Shown here in pieces: positions 7,130 through 14,780 of a DNA stretch of 24,595 nt. The DNA comes from Merdivivens faecigallinarum. Its GTDB lineage: Bacteria; Bacteroidota; Bacteroidia; Bacteroidales; UBA932. Position numbers and translations under genes: made by a program. Within the stretch, counting starts at the first letter, position 1, and every line of letters begins with the position of its first letter. The notes under the pieces were generated by a model that was not told the origin of the DNA, did no database searches, and saw only the letters and a program-made list of their open reading frames with translations. The stretch is from assembly GCA_017695055.1 (NCBI GenBank), contig JADILY010000021.1:1-24595 (forward strand), read 5' to 3'.

Positions 7130-8404
7130 GGCGACGGCGGCCATAGCCCTCTCGTAAAGCCTTGCTGCATATATCGAATCGACCGTATTCCTGTATGCAC
7201 CCATTATATCCATGAACGCCCCCATATTTTCGCTCTTGAGAGGTTCAGCCGACGGAGACTCCATCTTCAGCGGATTGATAGGCGTACCGTTCTTCCATAT
7301 ACGGTAATCAAGATGAGGGCCTGTCGAACGGCCCGTACTTCCCACATAACCGATTACATCCCCCTGCCGCACACGCTTTCCGACTTTCATGCCCTTTGCA
7401 AAACGGGAAAGATGCAGGTACGCGGTAGTATACACGGAATTATGTCTGATTTTCACGATATTTCCGTTTGCTCCCTTGTAGCGGCACTCTATGACGGTCC
7501 CGTCCCCGACGGACATCACAGGCGTACCTGTCGGAGCGGCATAATCCACTCCCGTATGGGGCTGCACCCTTCTTGTGACAGGATGCTTGCGGGCGTATGA
7601 GAAACCGGAACTTATGCGCGAATAATTCAGAGGGGCCTTCAGGAAAGCCTTCCTCATGCTCTCGCCTTTCTCATTCCAGTAGATATTGCCTCCGTCCCCC
7701 TGGTCGAACATCACCGAAGGGAACATCTCTCCCAGATGGGTGAACTCCACATATTTCACATCCCCTATCTCGAAGACTTCCCCGTCGCATACCACTTCGT
7801 CGTAGAGAACCCTGAAGACATCGCCTTTCTGGAGCGCGAAAAAGTCCACCGTCCATGCATAGATGTCCGAAAGCTTGATAATCAGAAGCGGAGAGACCCC
7901 GGCACTGACCATATCGTACCACAGGGAATTTTTGATAGTTACATCGGCATAACGCGGAACGACCTCCATCTCCTTGCGGAATATCCGGGCCATAGCCGAA
8001 TCCGGAGCGTTCATGTCCAACACCAGACTGCTGCTTCTGTCTATTTCGTACACCCAGTACCCGAGGGACGAATCAGCCTCGGAGACATAGGCCGAATACT
8101 CGTTGCCTATCCTGATGTCCCTTATGTCGAAAGTATCCTTTATGGCTTCCGATATCCTGTAAATCCTCTGGTTGGAAACGCCGTAACGGTTCAGTATGTT
8201 GGAGAAAAACTCCCCTCTCGCCACACGCCCCTCGTATGTTTCATAGCCTTCGAGAGGTATTCCGAGTTCGTTCCTTTTCACGCTGTCACGGAGTTCTTCC
8301 CCTTCCACGGAACAGTCCGTCGCGACATCCCCGCCTCCGCAGGAATACAGGGCCGCAACCATGGCCGCGACCGCCGCCGTATATAAAAATTTTATTGCAG
8401 ACAT
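7079..8404 (-). CDS. M23 (LytM-domain) peptidoglycan endopeptidase, lipoprotein
   Basis: Likely cleaves peptide crosslinks in peptidoglycan, or activates other wall hydrolases, in the periplasm. The frame is open to 8440, but the ATG at 8404 places a lipoprotein signal correctly: MSAIKFLY, hydrophobic core, lipobox L19-Y20-S21-C22 followed by GGG. Residues 40-260 form a poorly conserved N-terminal region of the type seen in M23 proteins with LysM/OapA-like arms. The LytM domain covers about 270-385: zinc site H283-x3-D287 (HTGVD), catalytic H331 (YLHLSRF), then GPHLDYRIW with H364 and D366. Most M23 enzymes have HxH in this last motif, so D366 replaces a usual zinc ligand. The last 17 residues are encoded antisense to the O-methyltransferase. 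It diverges from the dcw cluster, which suits a wall-remodelling role. Confidence 0.93.
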   Translation of the reverse strand: MSAIKFLYTAAVAAMVAALYSCGGGDVATDCSVEGEELRDSVKRNELGIPLEGYETYEGRVARGEFFSNILNRYGVSNQRIYRISEAIKDTFDIRDIRIGNEYSAYVSEADSSLGYWVYEIDRSSSLVLDMNAPDSAMARIFRKEMEVVPRYADVTIKNSLWYDMVSAGVSPLLIIKLSDIYAWTVDFFALQKGDVFRVLYDEVVCDGEVFEIGDVKYVEFTHLGEMFPSVMFDQGDGGNIYWNEKGESMRKAFLKAPLNYSRISSGFSYARKHPVTRRVQPHTGVDYAAPTGTPVMSVGDGTVIECRYKGANGNIVKIRHNSVYTTAYLHLSRFAKGMKVGKRVRQGDVIGYVGSTGRSTGPHLDYRIWKNGTPINPLKMESPSAEPLKSENMGAFMDIMGAYRNTVDSIYAARLYERAMAAVASPLVDDVEPVAQGQNH

Positions 8405-8464
8405 TATAAAAACCTGTTTTGAGGGCGCAATATATGGCAAAATACGGAGCTTTCAAAAAGACTT

Positions 8465-8517
8465 GTGGAAAAATTTGTATTTTTTTGTAAGAAAGTGGAA
8501 ATTTTTGATTATTTTTG
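8465..8517. repeat. Two 23-bp direct repeats, 30-bp period, upstream of mraZ (candidate MraZ operator)
   Basis: Copies at 8465-8487 and 8495-8517 both begin GTGGAAA, reach TTTG at position 13 and end TTTTTG. I count 18 identical positions of 23. The second copy contains the probable mraZ -7 element. MraZ is known in other bacteria to bind short repeated GTG-containing boxes in its own promoter, so these are candidates for its sites. Only two copies are seen. Confidence 0.5.
8484..8517 (+). promoter_or_regulatory. Probable promoter of the dcw cluster (upstream of mraZ)
   Basis: TATTTTTG at 8510-8517 matches the Bacteroidota -7 consensus TAnnTTTG exactly. TTTG at 8484-8487 is a candidate -33 element; the 22-bp gap is slightly long. 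Transcription would start near 8524, leaving a leader of about 30 nt before the mraZ ATG at 8554. The 8405-8553 gap must also hold the leftward promoter of the M23 gene, but I see no good match for it. Confidence 0.55.
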
Positions 8518-8553
8518 CGCTATCATGTTTTTAAACGTCACGGACACGGGATT

Positions 8554-9006
8554 ATGATAAAATTCATCGGCGAATACAAAGTGAAACTGGACGACAAGGG
8601 GAGGTTGGTTTTCCCTTCGCCGTTCAAGAATCTCGTATCCGGACAGAAGCCCTGCCTCTTCGTAGTCAAGAAGGACATTTTCGCGGAATGCCTGGAGATG
8701 TACGCCTACGAAGAATGGGAGCGCCAGTCGGAAAAGGTCAGGTCGATGCTCAACCCCTTCAACAGGGAGCATGCCGAATTCTGGAGGGCCTACACGAGGA
8801 ACAGGGCGGTCGTGGAACCGGACCCGAAGCTCGGAAGGATTACCATTCCGAAAAAGCTTCTTGAAACAATCGGAGTAGACAAGGAAGTAGTATTCAGCGG
8901 AAACGACGACAAGATAGAAATCTGGGCCGCGGAGAAATACGAATCCAGCAATATAAGCGAAGAACGTTTTGTTTCATTAGCCGGAAAGATTTCCGGTCAA
9001 ATTTAA
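8554..9006 (+). CDS. mraZ: Transcriptional regulator MraZ
   Basis: DNA-binding protein that usually controls its own dcw operon; it forms a ring of subunits, each with two SpoVT/AbrB-like domains. The 150-residue size is normal. Domain 1 carries the canonical DxxxR motif, D13-D-K-G-R17, within KLDDKGRLVFPS. Domain 2 has EPDPKLGRITIPK, where the Asp-to-Arg spacing (D90, R95) is one residue longer than DxxxR. The frame is open back to a TTG at 8515, which lies inside the -7 element, so the ATG at 8554 (MIKFIGEYKVKLD) is the start. It is the first gene of the cluster and 13 nt ahead of rsmH. Confidence 0.96.
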   Translation: MIKFIGEYKVKLDDKGRLVFPSPFKNLVSGQKPCLFVVKKDIFAECLEMYAYEEWERQSEKVRSMLNPFNREHAEFWRAYTRNRAVVEPDPKLGRITIPKKLLETIGVDKEVVFSGNDDKIEIWAAEKYESSNISEERFVSLAGKISGQI

Positions 9007-9019
9007 CGGAGGCTCCAAC

Positions 9020-9934
9020 ATGTCCGAATACCATGTCCCAGTGATGCTTCACGAAAGCGTTTCAGAACTCATAACCGACCGTTCCGGAGTATATGTTGAT
9101 GCGACCTTCGGAGGAGGCGGACACAGCAAGCGCATATTGTCTGAACTCACCAAGGACGGACGGCTTCTGGCATTCGACAGGGACGCCGAAGCCATGGAAA
9201 ACGTTCCGGAAGACATAAGGATAAACTTTGTACATAACAACTTCCGATTCATACACAACTACATACTTGCAGGCGGCTACAGGGACGGGGTAGACGGAAT
9301 ACTTGCAGACCTCGGAGTTTCGTCCCACCAGTTCGACACGGCAGGAAGGGGCTTCTCGTTCAGATTCGACGCTCCGTTGGACATGAGGATGAATACGGAA
9401 GGGGGAATCACGGCAAAAGATGTAATAAACAGTTATAGTAATGAAGAGCTGGAGAGGCTTTTCCGGGTTTACGGGGAACTGCGCGAAAGCGGCAGGATTG
9501 CGGCGGCGATATGTTCCGCAAGGGCGGCGGCACCGATAGAGACCACAGGCCAGCTCGGAAAAGCCATTGAAAGGCTCCTGCCCGGTTTTGCAGAACACAA
9601 ATTCCTCGCAAAGGTGTATCAGGCCCTGAGAATCGAGGTGAACCGCGAAATGCGTTCCCTTGAAAAATTCCTGAAAGGTGCCCTGAAATCGTTGAAGCCT
9701 GGAGGAAGAATCGTCATTATCACATACCATTCGCTGGAAGACAGGATGGTGAAGAATTTTCTCAAAACCGGGAACACCGGAGGGGAGACGGAAAGCGACA
9801 TTTACGGAATGCGCCCGTCCCCGTTCAGAATGATTACCAGGAAACCGGTAACGCCGTCGGAAGACGAAATCCGCTCCAACACGAGGGCGAGAAGCGCAAA
9901 ATTGAGGGTAGCCGAAAAAGTACGGGAACAATAA
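9020..9934 (+). CDS. rsmH: 16S rRNA (cytosine-1402-N4)-methyltransferase
   Basis: Methylates N4 of C1402 in the decoding centre of 16S rRNA using S-adenosylmethionine. The 304-residue protein shows the RsmH signatures: HVPVMLHE at the N-terminus (5-12), the SAM loop DATFGGGGHS (27-36), LADLGVSSHQFD in the middle, and ITYHSLEDRMVKNF, RKPVTPSEDE and NTRARSAKLR near the C-terminus. A strong GGAGG at 9008-9012 lies 7 nt before the ATG, unusual for Bacteroidota, where Shine-Dalgarno sites are often weak. It is followed after 3 nt by ftsL. Its place as second gene of the dcw cluster is universal. Confidence 0.98.
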   Translation: MSEYHVPVMLHESVSELITDRSGVYVDATFGGGGHSKRILSELTKDGRLLAFDRDAEAMENVPEDIRINFVHNNFRFIHNYILAGGYRDGVDGILADLGVSSHQFDTAGRGFSFRFDAPLDMRMNTEGGITAKDVINSYSNEELERLFRVYGELRESGRIAAAICSARAAAPIETTGQLGKAIERLLPGFAEHKFLAKVYQALRIEVNREMRSLEKFLKGALKSLKPGGRIVIITYHSLEDRMVKNFLKTGNTGGETESDIYGMRPSPFRMITRKPVTPSEDEIRSNTRARSAKLRVAEKVREQ

Positions 9935-9937
9935 GCG

Positions 9938-10264
9938 ATGGCAGCGATATCGAAATACATAAAAAGCTTTTTCAGGGGGGACTTCCTGACCGTCATAAAG
10001 GCGGACAGGAACATTCCTTTCATATTGTATGTATTCGTCCTTATCATACTGTACATCACAATAAACCTGCTTATCGAGCAAACGATGACGGTAAGGCAGG
10101 AAAATGAAAGAATCATAAAGGAACTCAATATCGACTACACGCAGAAAAGCCTCGAACTGATAAGCATAGACACGAGAAGCAAGATAGAGGAAATGCTGCG
10201 CGAAAAATGCTCTTCGTTGGAAAAACCGGAAACCGCCCCTGCAAGAATAACCGCCGACAAGTGA
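9938..10264 (+). CDS. ftsL: FtsL-like cell division protein
   Basis: Small bitopic protein expected to bridge FtsQ and the FtsW-FtsI synthase at the septum. The 108 residues comprise a short cytoplasmic basic segment, one transmembrane helix (about 26-46, PFILYVFVLIILYITINLL) and a periplasmic heptad-like helix (about 50-90, rich in Glu, Lys, Ile and Leu). Sequence similarity to classical FtsL is low, as usual; the call rests on topology and on position between rsmH and ftsI, where Bacteroidota carry this FtsL-like family. It ends 8 nt before the ftsI start. Confidence 0.88.
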   Translation: MAAISKYIKSFFRGDFLTVIKADRNIPFILYVFVLIILYITINLLIEQTMTVRQENERIIKELNIDYTQKSLELISIDTRSKIEEMLREKCSSLEKPETAPARITADK

Positions 10265-10272
10265 TTTGCAAT

Positions 10273-12141
10273 ATGAAAAACATTAAAAATACGGCTTCAC
10301 CACAAAGGCTGCTCATCGTTTACGTAATAATGATGGTTGCAGCCGTAATCGCCGTATTGAGAATCGCTTACCTCCAAATCTTCTATGTCCCGGACACCGA
10401 ATTCGGCGCCAAAGGGATAACCGAGACACTTGAACCGGCACGCGGAAACATCCTCGCCCGCGACGGCCGGCCTCTGGCCGTATCATCCCCAAAATATGAA
10501 ATCAGGATGGACTGCACCGTATCGAAGTCGGAAACCTTTGAAAGCGGGATAGACTCCCTCTGCATCGAATTGGCGAAAATGTTCGGAAACAAAAGCGCGG
10601 CAACATACGAGTCGGAAATCAGGAAAGCCCGCAACAAGGGCGACGGTTACTTCCGGATTGGGAACAGATACATATCCCACGATGAAATGAACAGGCTGAA
10701 AAATTTTCCTATATTCCGCCTCGGCAGAAACAGAGGAGGCCTCATCATCGAAAAACAAGACAGCCGTATATATCCATACGCGAAACTTGCGCGGAGGACA
10801 ATCGGCTATGTAAAGGATAACGCCAACTCTTCAGGCAACAACCTCATCGGCATTGAAGGAAAATACAACTACCTCCTGCACGGAAAGGAAGGGGTACGGT
10901 CGCTGCGCCGCACCGAGAACAAAGAATGGATTCCCGACCTCGACAAAGAGATAATCCTGCCGGAAGACGGAACGGACATCTTCACTACAATCGACATCGA
11001 GTTGCAGGACATAGCAGACAAGGCCCTGCGCTCCAAAATAGACACCGTATCCTCCATCGAGAAAGCCTGCGCGATAATCATGGATGTGGAGACCGGAGCC
11101 ATAAGGGCGATGGTAAACCTCGGAAGGACGAAAAACGGGGAACTCGACGAGATTGAGAACTACGCAATCAGCATGGCGGCAGAACCGGGCTCGGTATTCA
11201 AACTCGCCTCGCTTGTGACCCTTCTGGAGGACGGCAAGGCAACGCTCGACACCAAAATCAAGGGGAACAAGGGCAGATGGTCCTATAACGGGCGCACATT
11301 CTACGATGAATATATCAGAAAAGAGGAAGAGGCGACAGTACTCTGGGGCTTCATGAAGTCCTCAAACCAGGTATTCAGACAGCTCGTGTGCGACAATTAT
11401 ACCGGACATGAAAAGGAATATGTGGACAAACTGTACAGCTACAAGCTCTGCGAAAAATTCAACTTCGACATTGAAGGCGAGGGACGGTCGTTCATCCCTA
11501 CCCCGGGAAGCGCCAACTGGAGCGGAAGCTCGCTGCCGTCCATAGCAATCGGATACAACGTGAACATCACGCCGCTCAACATACTCACCTTCTACAACGC
11601 GATAGCCAATGACGGCAAAGTCATGAGGCCGTATTTGGTAGAGGCGCTCGAAAAGAACGGAAAAACGGTAAAGGAACTCGGGCCTATGGTACTGAGCGGT
11701 AAAATATGCTCGCAGAAAACAATCGACACTGTAAAACGGGCGCTCCGCACCGTCGTGGAGAAAGGTACCGGCTCGGCATTGAAGAACGCAAAATGCGAAG
11801 TGTCCGGGAAAACAGGCACGGCCAGGATGCTCGTGGAATACACTAACTCAAAAGGAAAAACCGTTTCAGGCTACGAAGACCCGAAAGGCTACAAGCGCCA
11901 CCAGGCCACTTTCGTAGGTTTCTTCCCGTCGGACAAGCCCAAGTACAGCGCCATCGTGGTGGTCTACTCCCAAAAAACGAGAGGCAACTTTTACGGAGGC
12001 AGCTGGGCGGCCCCGGTTTTCCGCGAGATAGTGGACAATGTATGCACGCTCGGGCCGGAATGGGGCGAAGAGCTCGTACCTAAGGCAGGATTGCCTGAAA
12101 TCAAAACTGACAGCGAAGAAAAACAGAGGGAAAACTCATGA
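10273..12141 (+). CDS. ftsI: Septal peptidoglycan transpeptidase FtsI (class B penicillin-binding protein)
   Basis: Crosslinks septal peptidoglycan with FtsW. The 622-residue protein has a short cytoplasmic tail, one transmembrane helix (about 12-36), a pedestal domain beginning with EPARGNILARDGRPLA, and a transpeptidase domain with the active serine in S307-V-F-K310, the SxN motif S363-S-N365 and K513-T-G. Only about 107 residues follow KTG, so I see no room for the C-terminal PASTA domain found in many Bacteroidota homologues. The frame is open to 10207 inside ftsL; the ATG at 10273 is chosen because it gives the normal short cytoplasmic tail and follows the ftsL stop. Its TGA overlaps the murE ATG by 4 bp (12138-12141). 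Confidence 0.96.
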   Translation: MKNIKNTASPQRLLIVYVIMMVAAVIAVLRIAYLQIFYVPDTEFGAKGITETLEPARGNILARDGRPLAVSSPKYEIRMDCTVSKSETFESGIDSLCIELAKMFGNKSAATYESEIRKARNKGDGYFRIGNRYISHDEMNRLKNFPIFRLGRNRGGLIIEKQDSRIYPYAKLARRTIGYVKDNANSSGNNLIGIEGKYNYLLHGKEGVRSLRRTENKEWIPDLDKEIILPEDGTDIFTTIDIELQDIADKALRSKIDTVSSIEKACAIIMDVETGAIRAMVNLGRTKNGELDEIENYAISMAAEPGSVFKLASLVTLLEDGKATLDTKIKGNKGRWSYNGRTFYDEYIRKEEEATVLWGFMKSSNQVFRQLVCDNYTGHEKEYVDKLYSYKLCEKFNFDIEGEGRSFIPTPGSANWSGSSLPSIAIGYNVNITPLNILTFYNAIANDGKVMRPYLVEALEKNGKTVKELGPMVLSGKICSQKTIDTVKRALRTVVEKGTGSALKNAKCEVSGKTGTARMLVEYTNSKGKTVSGYEDPKGYKRHQATFVGFFPSDKPKYSAIVVVYSQKTRGNFYGGSWAAPVFREIVDNVCTLGPEWGEELVPKAGLPEIKTDSEEKQRENS

Positions 12142-13580
12142 AATTCGAAAAATTCATACAGGCCGTCGGGGCCGATGAAACATACGGAGATATCGGGACT
12201 GAAATCACGATGGTTACCGACGACTCGCGCAAATGCGTTCCGGGAGCCCTGTTCATAGCGGTAAAGGGATTCGGGACAGACGGGCACGCATACATAGGAA
12301 AGGCCGTGGAAAACGGGGCCTCGGCCATAATTTTCGAAAATCCGGATTTCCGTCCCGAAGGGATTCCGGCAGCAAGGACAACCGATGCGAGGAAAGCAGT
12401 CGCACTTGCCGCCGACCTTTTCTACGGACGGCCTTCGACCAAACTGAAACTCGTAGGCATCACCGGCACCAACGGGAAAACGACAACCGCCACCATGCTG
12501 TACCGCCTGTTTACAGGAATGGGCTACGGCTGCGGCCTCCTGTCCACGATAGCCAATTATATCTGCGGTAAGGAATACCCTACCCTGAACACTACGTCGG
12601 ACCCAATCACCATCAACTCGCTCCTCGCCGAAATGGTAAAGGCCGGCTGCGAATACTGCTTCATGGAAGTAAGTTCCGTAGGGATAGAACAGGAAAGGGT
12701 CGCCGGGCTCACATTCGCCGGAGGGATTTTTTCCAACCTCACCCATGACCACCTCGACTATCACAAGACATTCGCCGAATACCTGAGGTGCAAGAAAATG
12801 TTTTTCGACAGCCTTCCGCCGGACGCCTTCGCACTGACGAACATCGACGACAGGAACGGCAGGGTGATGGTTCAGAACACGAAAGCCAGGGTAGTCACAT
12901 ATTCCTGCCGGAGCGCAGCGGACCATACGTGCAGAATCATCGAGGAAAGTTTTGACGGCATGCTTGTCAGGATGGACGGCAAGGAAGTCTGGTGCAGACT
13001 CATAGGCGCCCACAACGCATACAACCTGCTTGCGGTATATTCCGCGGCAGTCCTGCTCGGGGCCAACGGAGAAGAGGCCCTGCAAGGCATCAGCGGGCTG
13101 ACACCGGTGGCAGGAAGGATGGAGTACCTCAGAGGAAAGAACGGCCTTACGGTAGTAATCGACTACGCGCACACTCCGGACGCCCTTGAAAACGTACTGA
13201 AGACCCTCCGGGAGACAGGGCGAGGCAACAGCATAATCACCGTTTTCGGCTGCGGAGGAGACCGGGACAGGAGCAAACGCCCCGAAATGGCTGCCGTTGC
13301 TGAAAAATACTCCGACAGGGTTTTCGTCACGTCCGACAACCCGAGGACGGAAGACCCCGAGGCAATCATAAACGAAATCATGACAGGCTTCAGCGCTGAA
13401 GGCCTCAGGAAGGCCATAGCGATAACCGACAGAAAGAATGCCATAAGGACGGCAGTGATGACAGCCCCGGAAGGAGCGGTAATCCTGCTTGCCGGGAAAG
13501 GGCACGAGACCTACCAGATAATAGGTCATGAAAAAAGGGATTTCAACGAATACGGAATAGTCAAGGAAATTTTGAACTGA
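12138..13580 (+). CDS. murE: UDP-MurNAc-L-Ala-D-Glu:meso-diaminopimelate ligase
   Basis: Cytoplasmic ATP-dependent ligase that adds the third residue to the peptidoglycan stem peptide. The 480-residue protein has a UDP-binding N-domain with DDSRKCVPGALFIAVKG, the ATP P-loop GTNGKTT (110-116), the central LTHDHLDYH followed by a probable carbamylated Lys (K219), and a C-terminal domain with ITVFGCGGDRD and DNPR (400-403) followed by TEDP. DNPR is the known selectivity motif for meso-diaminopimelate, as in E. coli MurE, so this organism is predicted to have DAP-type peptidoglycan rather than Lys. It overlaps ftsI by 4 bp and is separated from mraY by 13 nt. Confidence 0.98.
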   Translation: MKFEKFIQAVGADETYGDIGTEITMVTDDSRKCVPGALFIAVKGFGTDGHAYIGKAVENGASAIIFENPDFRPEGIPAARTTDARKAVALAADLFYGRPSTKLKLVGITGTNGKTTTATMLYRLFTGMGYGCGLLSTIANYICGKEYPTLNTTSDPITINSLLAEMVKAGCEYCFMEVSSVGIEQERVAGLTFAGGIFSNLTHDHLDYHKTFAEYLRCKKMFFDSLPPDAFALTNIDDRNGRVMVQNTKARVVTYSCRSAADHTCRIIEESFDGMLVRMDGKEVWCRLIGAHNAYNLLAVYSAAVLLGANGEEALQGISGLTPVAGRMEYLRGKNGLTVVIDYAHTPDALENVLKTLRETGRGNSIITVFGCGGDRDRSKRPEMAAVAEKYSDRVFVTSDNPRTEDPEAIINEIMTGFSAEGLRKAIAITDRKNAIRTAVMTAPEGAVILLAGKGHETYQIIGHEKRDFNEYGIVKEILN

Positions 13581-13593
13581 TAGATAGAGGAAT

Positions 13594-14778
13594 ATGTTAT
13601 ACCACCTGTTCGAATATTTGAAAACGGTAATGGATTTTCCGGGCTCCGGGCTTATGCAGTACATCTCGGTAAGGGCGGTCTGCGCAAGCCTGCTGTCAAT
13701 AATACTCTCTCTGATTTTCGGGGAAAAGATAATCCGCATGCTCCAGCGCAGGCAAATCGGAGAGGAAATCAGGGATCTCGGACTGGAAGGCCAGCTTCAG
13801 AAAAAGGGAACCCCGACTATGGGGGGCATCATCATACTGATGTCGATACTGATTCCTGTACTCCTGTTCTGCAACCTCACCAATTTTTATGTTATATTAT
13901 TGATAATAACCACTTTATGGTTAGGAGGACTCGGATTCGCGGATGATTATATAAAGGTATACAGGAAAGACAAGAACGGACTCAGCGAAAAGAAGAAACT
14001 CATAGGGCAGATACTGTTGGGCATCATCGTAGGAGGGGCTGTCCTTTTCCACAGCGGGATTCATGTAATGCCGGACACTACGATTCCTTTCGTCAAGAGC
14101 CACGAGTTCAATTATTCCTCCCTCAGTCCGTTTTCCGGAACATTGGGAGAGATTTTCACGTGGGCGGTATACATTATAATGATAATACTCGTCATTACGG
14201 CCTGCTCCAATGCATCGAACCTCACCGACGGGATGGACGGGCTGACTACCGGAATCTCGGCCATCGTCGGTACGGCCCTCGGAGTCCTCGCCTACCTGTC
14301 CGGAAACATCAATGACGCGGGATACCTTAATATAATGTATATCCCCGGCTCGGGAGAAGTGACAATAGTTTTTGCAGCCTTTGTCGGCGCCCTCATAGGT
14401 TTCCTCTGGTACAATTCCTATCCCGCACAGGTTTTCATGGGAGATACGGGAAGCCTCGCCCTCGGAGGCATCATCGGAGTGGCGGCGATACTGATAAAGA
14501 AGGAACTGCTGATTCCGATACTCTGCGGAGTATTCTTCGTGGAAAGCCTTTCCGTGATAATCCAAAGGGGATATTTCAGGTATACCAAAAAGAAATACGG
14601 CGAAGGCCGGAGGGTGTTCAAGATGACACCTCTCCACCACCATTTCCAGAAAGAGGGAATCGATGCAATCATAAAAAGGCCGGCGAGGGCCATTCCCGAA
14701 GCGAAAATAGTCGTCCGCTTCTGGATAATCTCGATACTGCTGGCGGTAATAACGATAATAACATTGAAAATCAGATAA
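13594..14778 (+). CDS. mraY: Phospho-MurNAc-pentapeptide transferase
   Basis: Integral membrane enzyme that transfers phospho-MurNAc-pentapeptide to undecaprenyl phosphate, making lipid I. The 394-residue protein has about ten hydrophobic segments and the family motifs: KKGTPTMGGI after the first cytoplasmic region, the Mg-binding pair D117-D118 in FADDYIK, NLTDGMDGL near residue 210, and HHHFQKEG near 350. The ATG at 13594 gives MLYHLFEYL, the common Bacteroidota start. murD begins 2 nt after its stop. Confidence 0.98.
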   Translation: MLYHLFEYLKTVMDFPGSGLMQYISVRAVCASLLSIILSLIFGEKIIRMLQRRQIGEEIRDLGLEGQLQKKGTPTMGGIIILMSILIPVLLFCNLTNFYVILLIITTLWLGGLGFADDYIKVYRKDKNGLSEKKKLIGQILLGIIVGGAVLFHSGIHVMPDTTIPFVKSHEFNYSSLSPFSGTLGEIFTWAVYIIMIILVITACSNASNLTDGMDGLTTGISAIVGTALGVLAYLSGNINDAGYLNIMYIPGSGEVTIVFAAFVGALIGFLWYNSYPAQVFMGDTGSLALGGIIGVAAILIKKELLIPILCGVFFVESLSVIIQRGYFRYTKKKYGEGRRVFKMTPLHHHFQKEGIDAIIKRPARAIPEAKIVVRFWIISILLAVITIITLKIR

Positions 14779-14780
14779 CG

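Noticed and set aside
8405..8464. Leftward promoter for the M23 gene (a TATTTTG-like string on the minus strand near 8440)
   Set aside because: It is one base short of TAnnTTTG and has no correctly spaced -33 element, so I did not annotate it.
8515..8553. Upstream TTG start for mraZ giving 13 extra residues
   Set aside because: The TTG overlaps the probable -7 promoter element and the added residues are not part of the family; ATG at 8554 fits.
9062..10081. Minus-strand open frame of 339 codons over rsmH
   Set aside because: Mirror of the rsmH reading frame with Tyr/Phe/Arg-rich low-information sequence; rsmH is unambiguous.
11991..13739. Long open frame of 582 codons on the minus strand across the ends of ftsI, murE and the start of mraY
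   Set aside because: It lies antisense to three well-conserved genes, has a Cys/Arg/Phe/Val-rich composition with no recognisable motif, and is explained by the sense-strand codon bias leaving few antisense stops.
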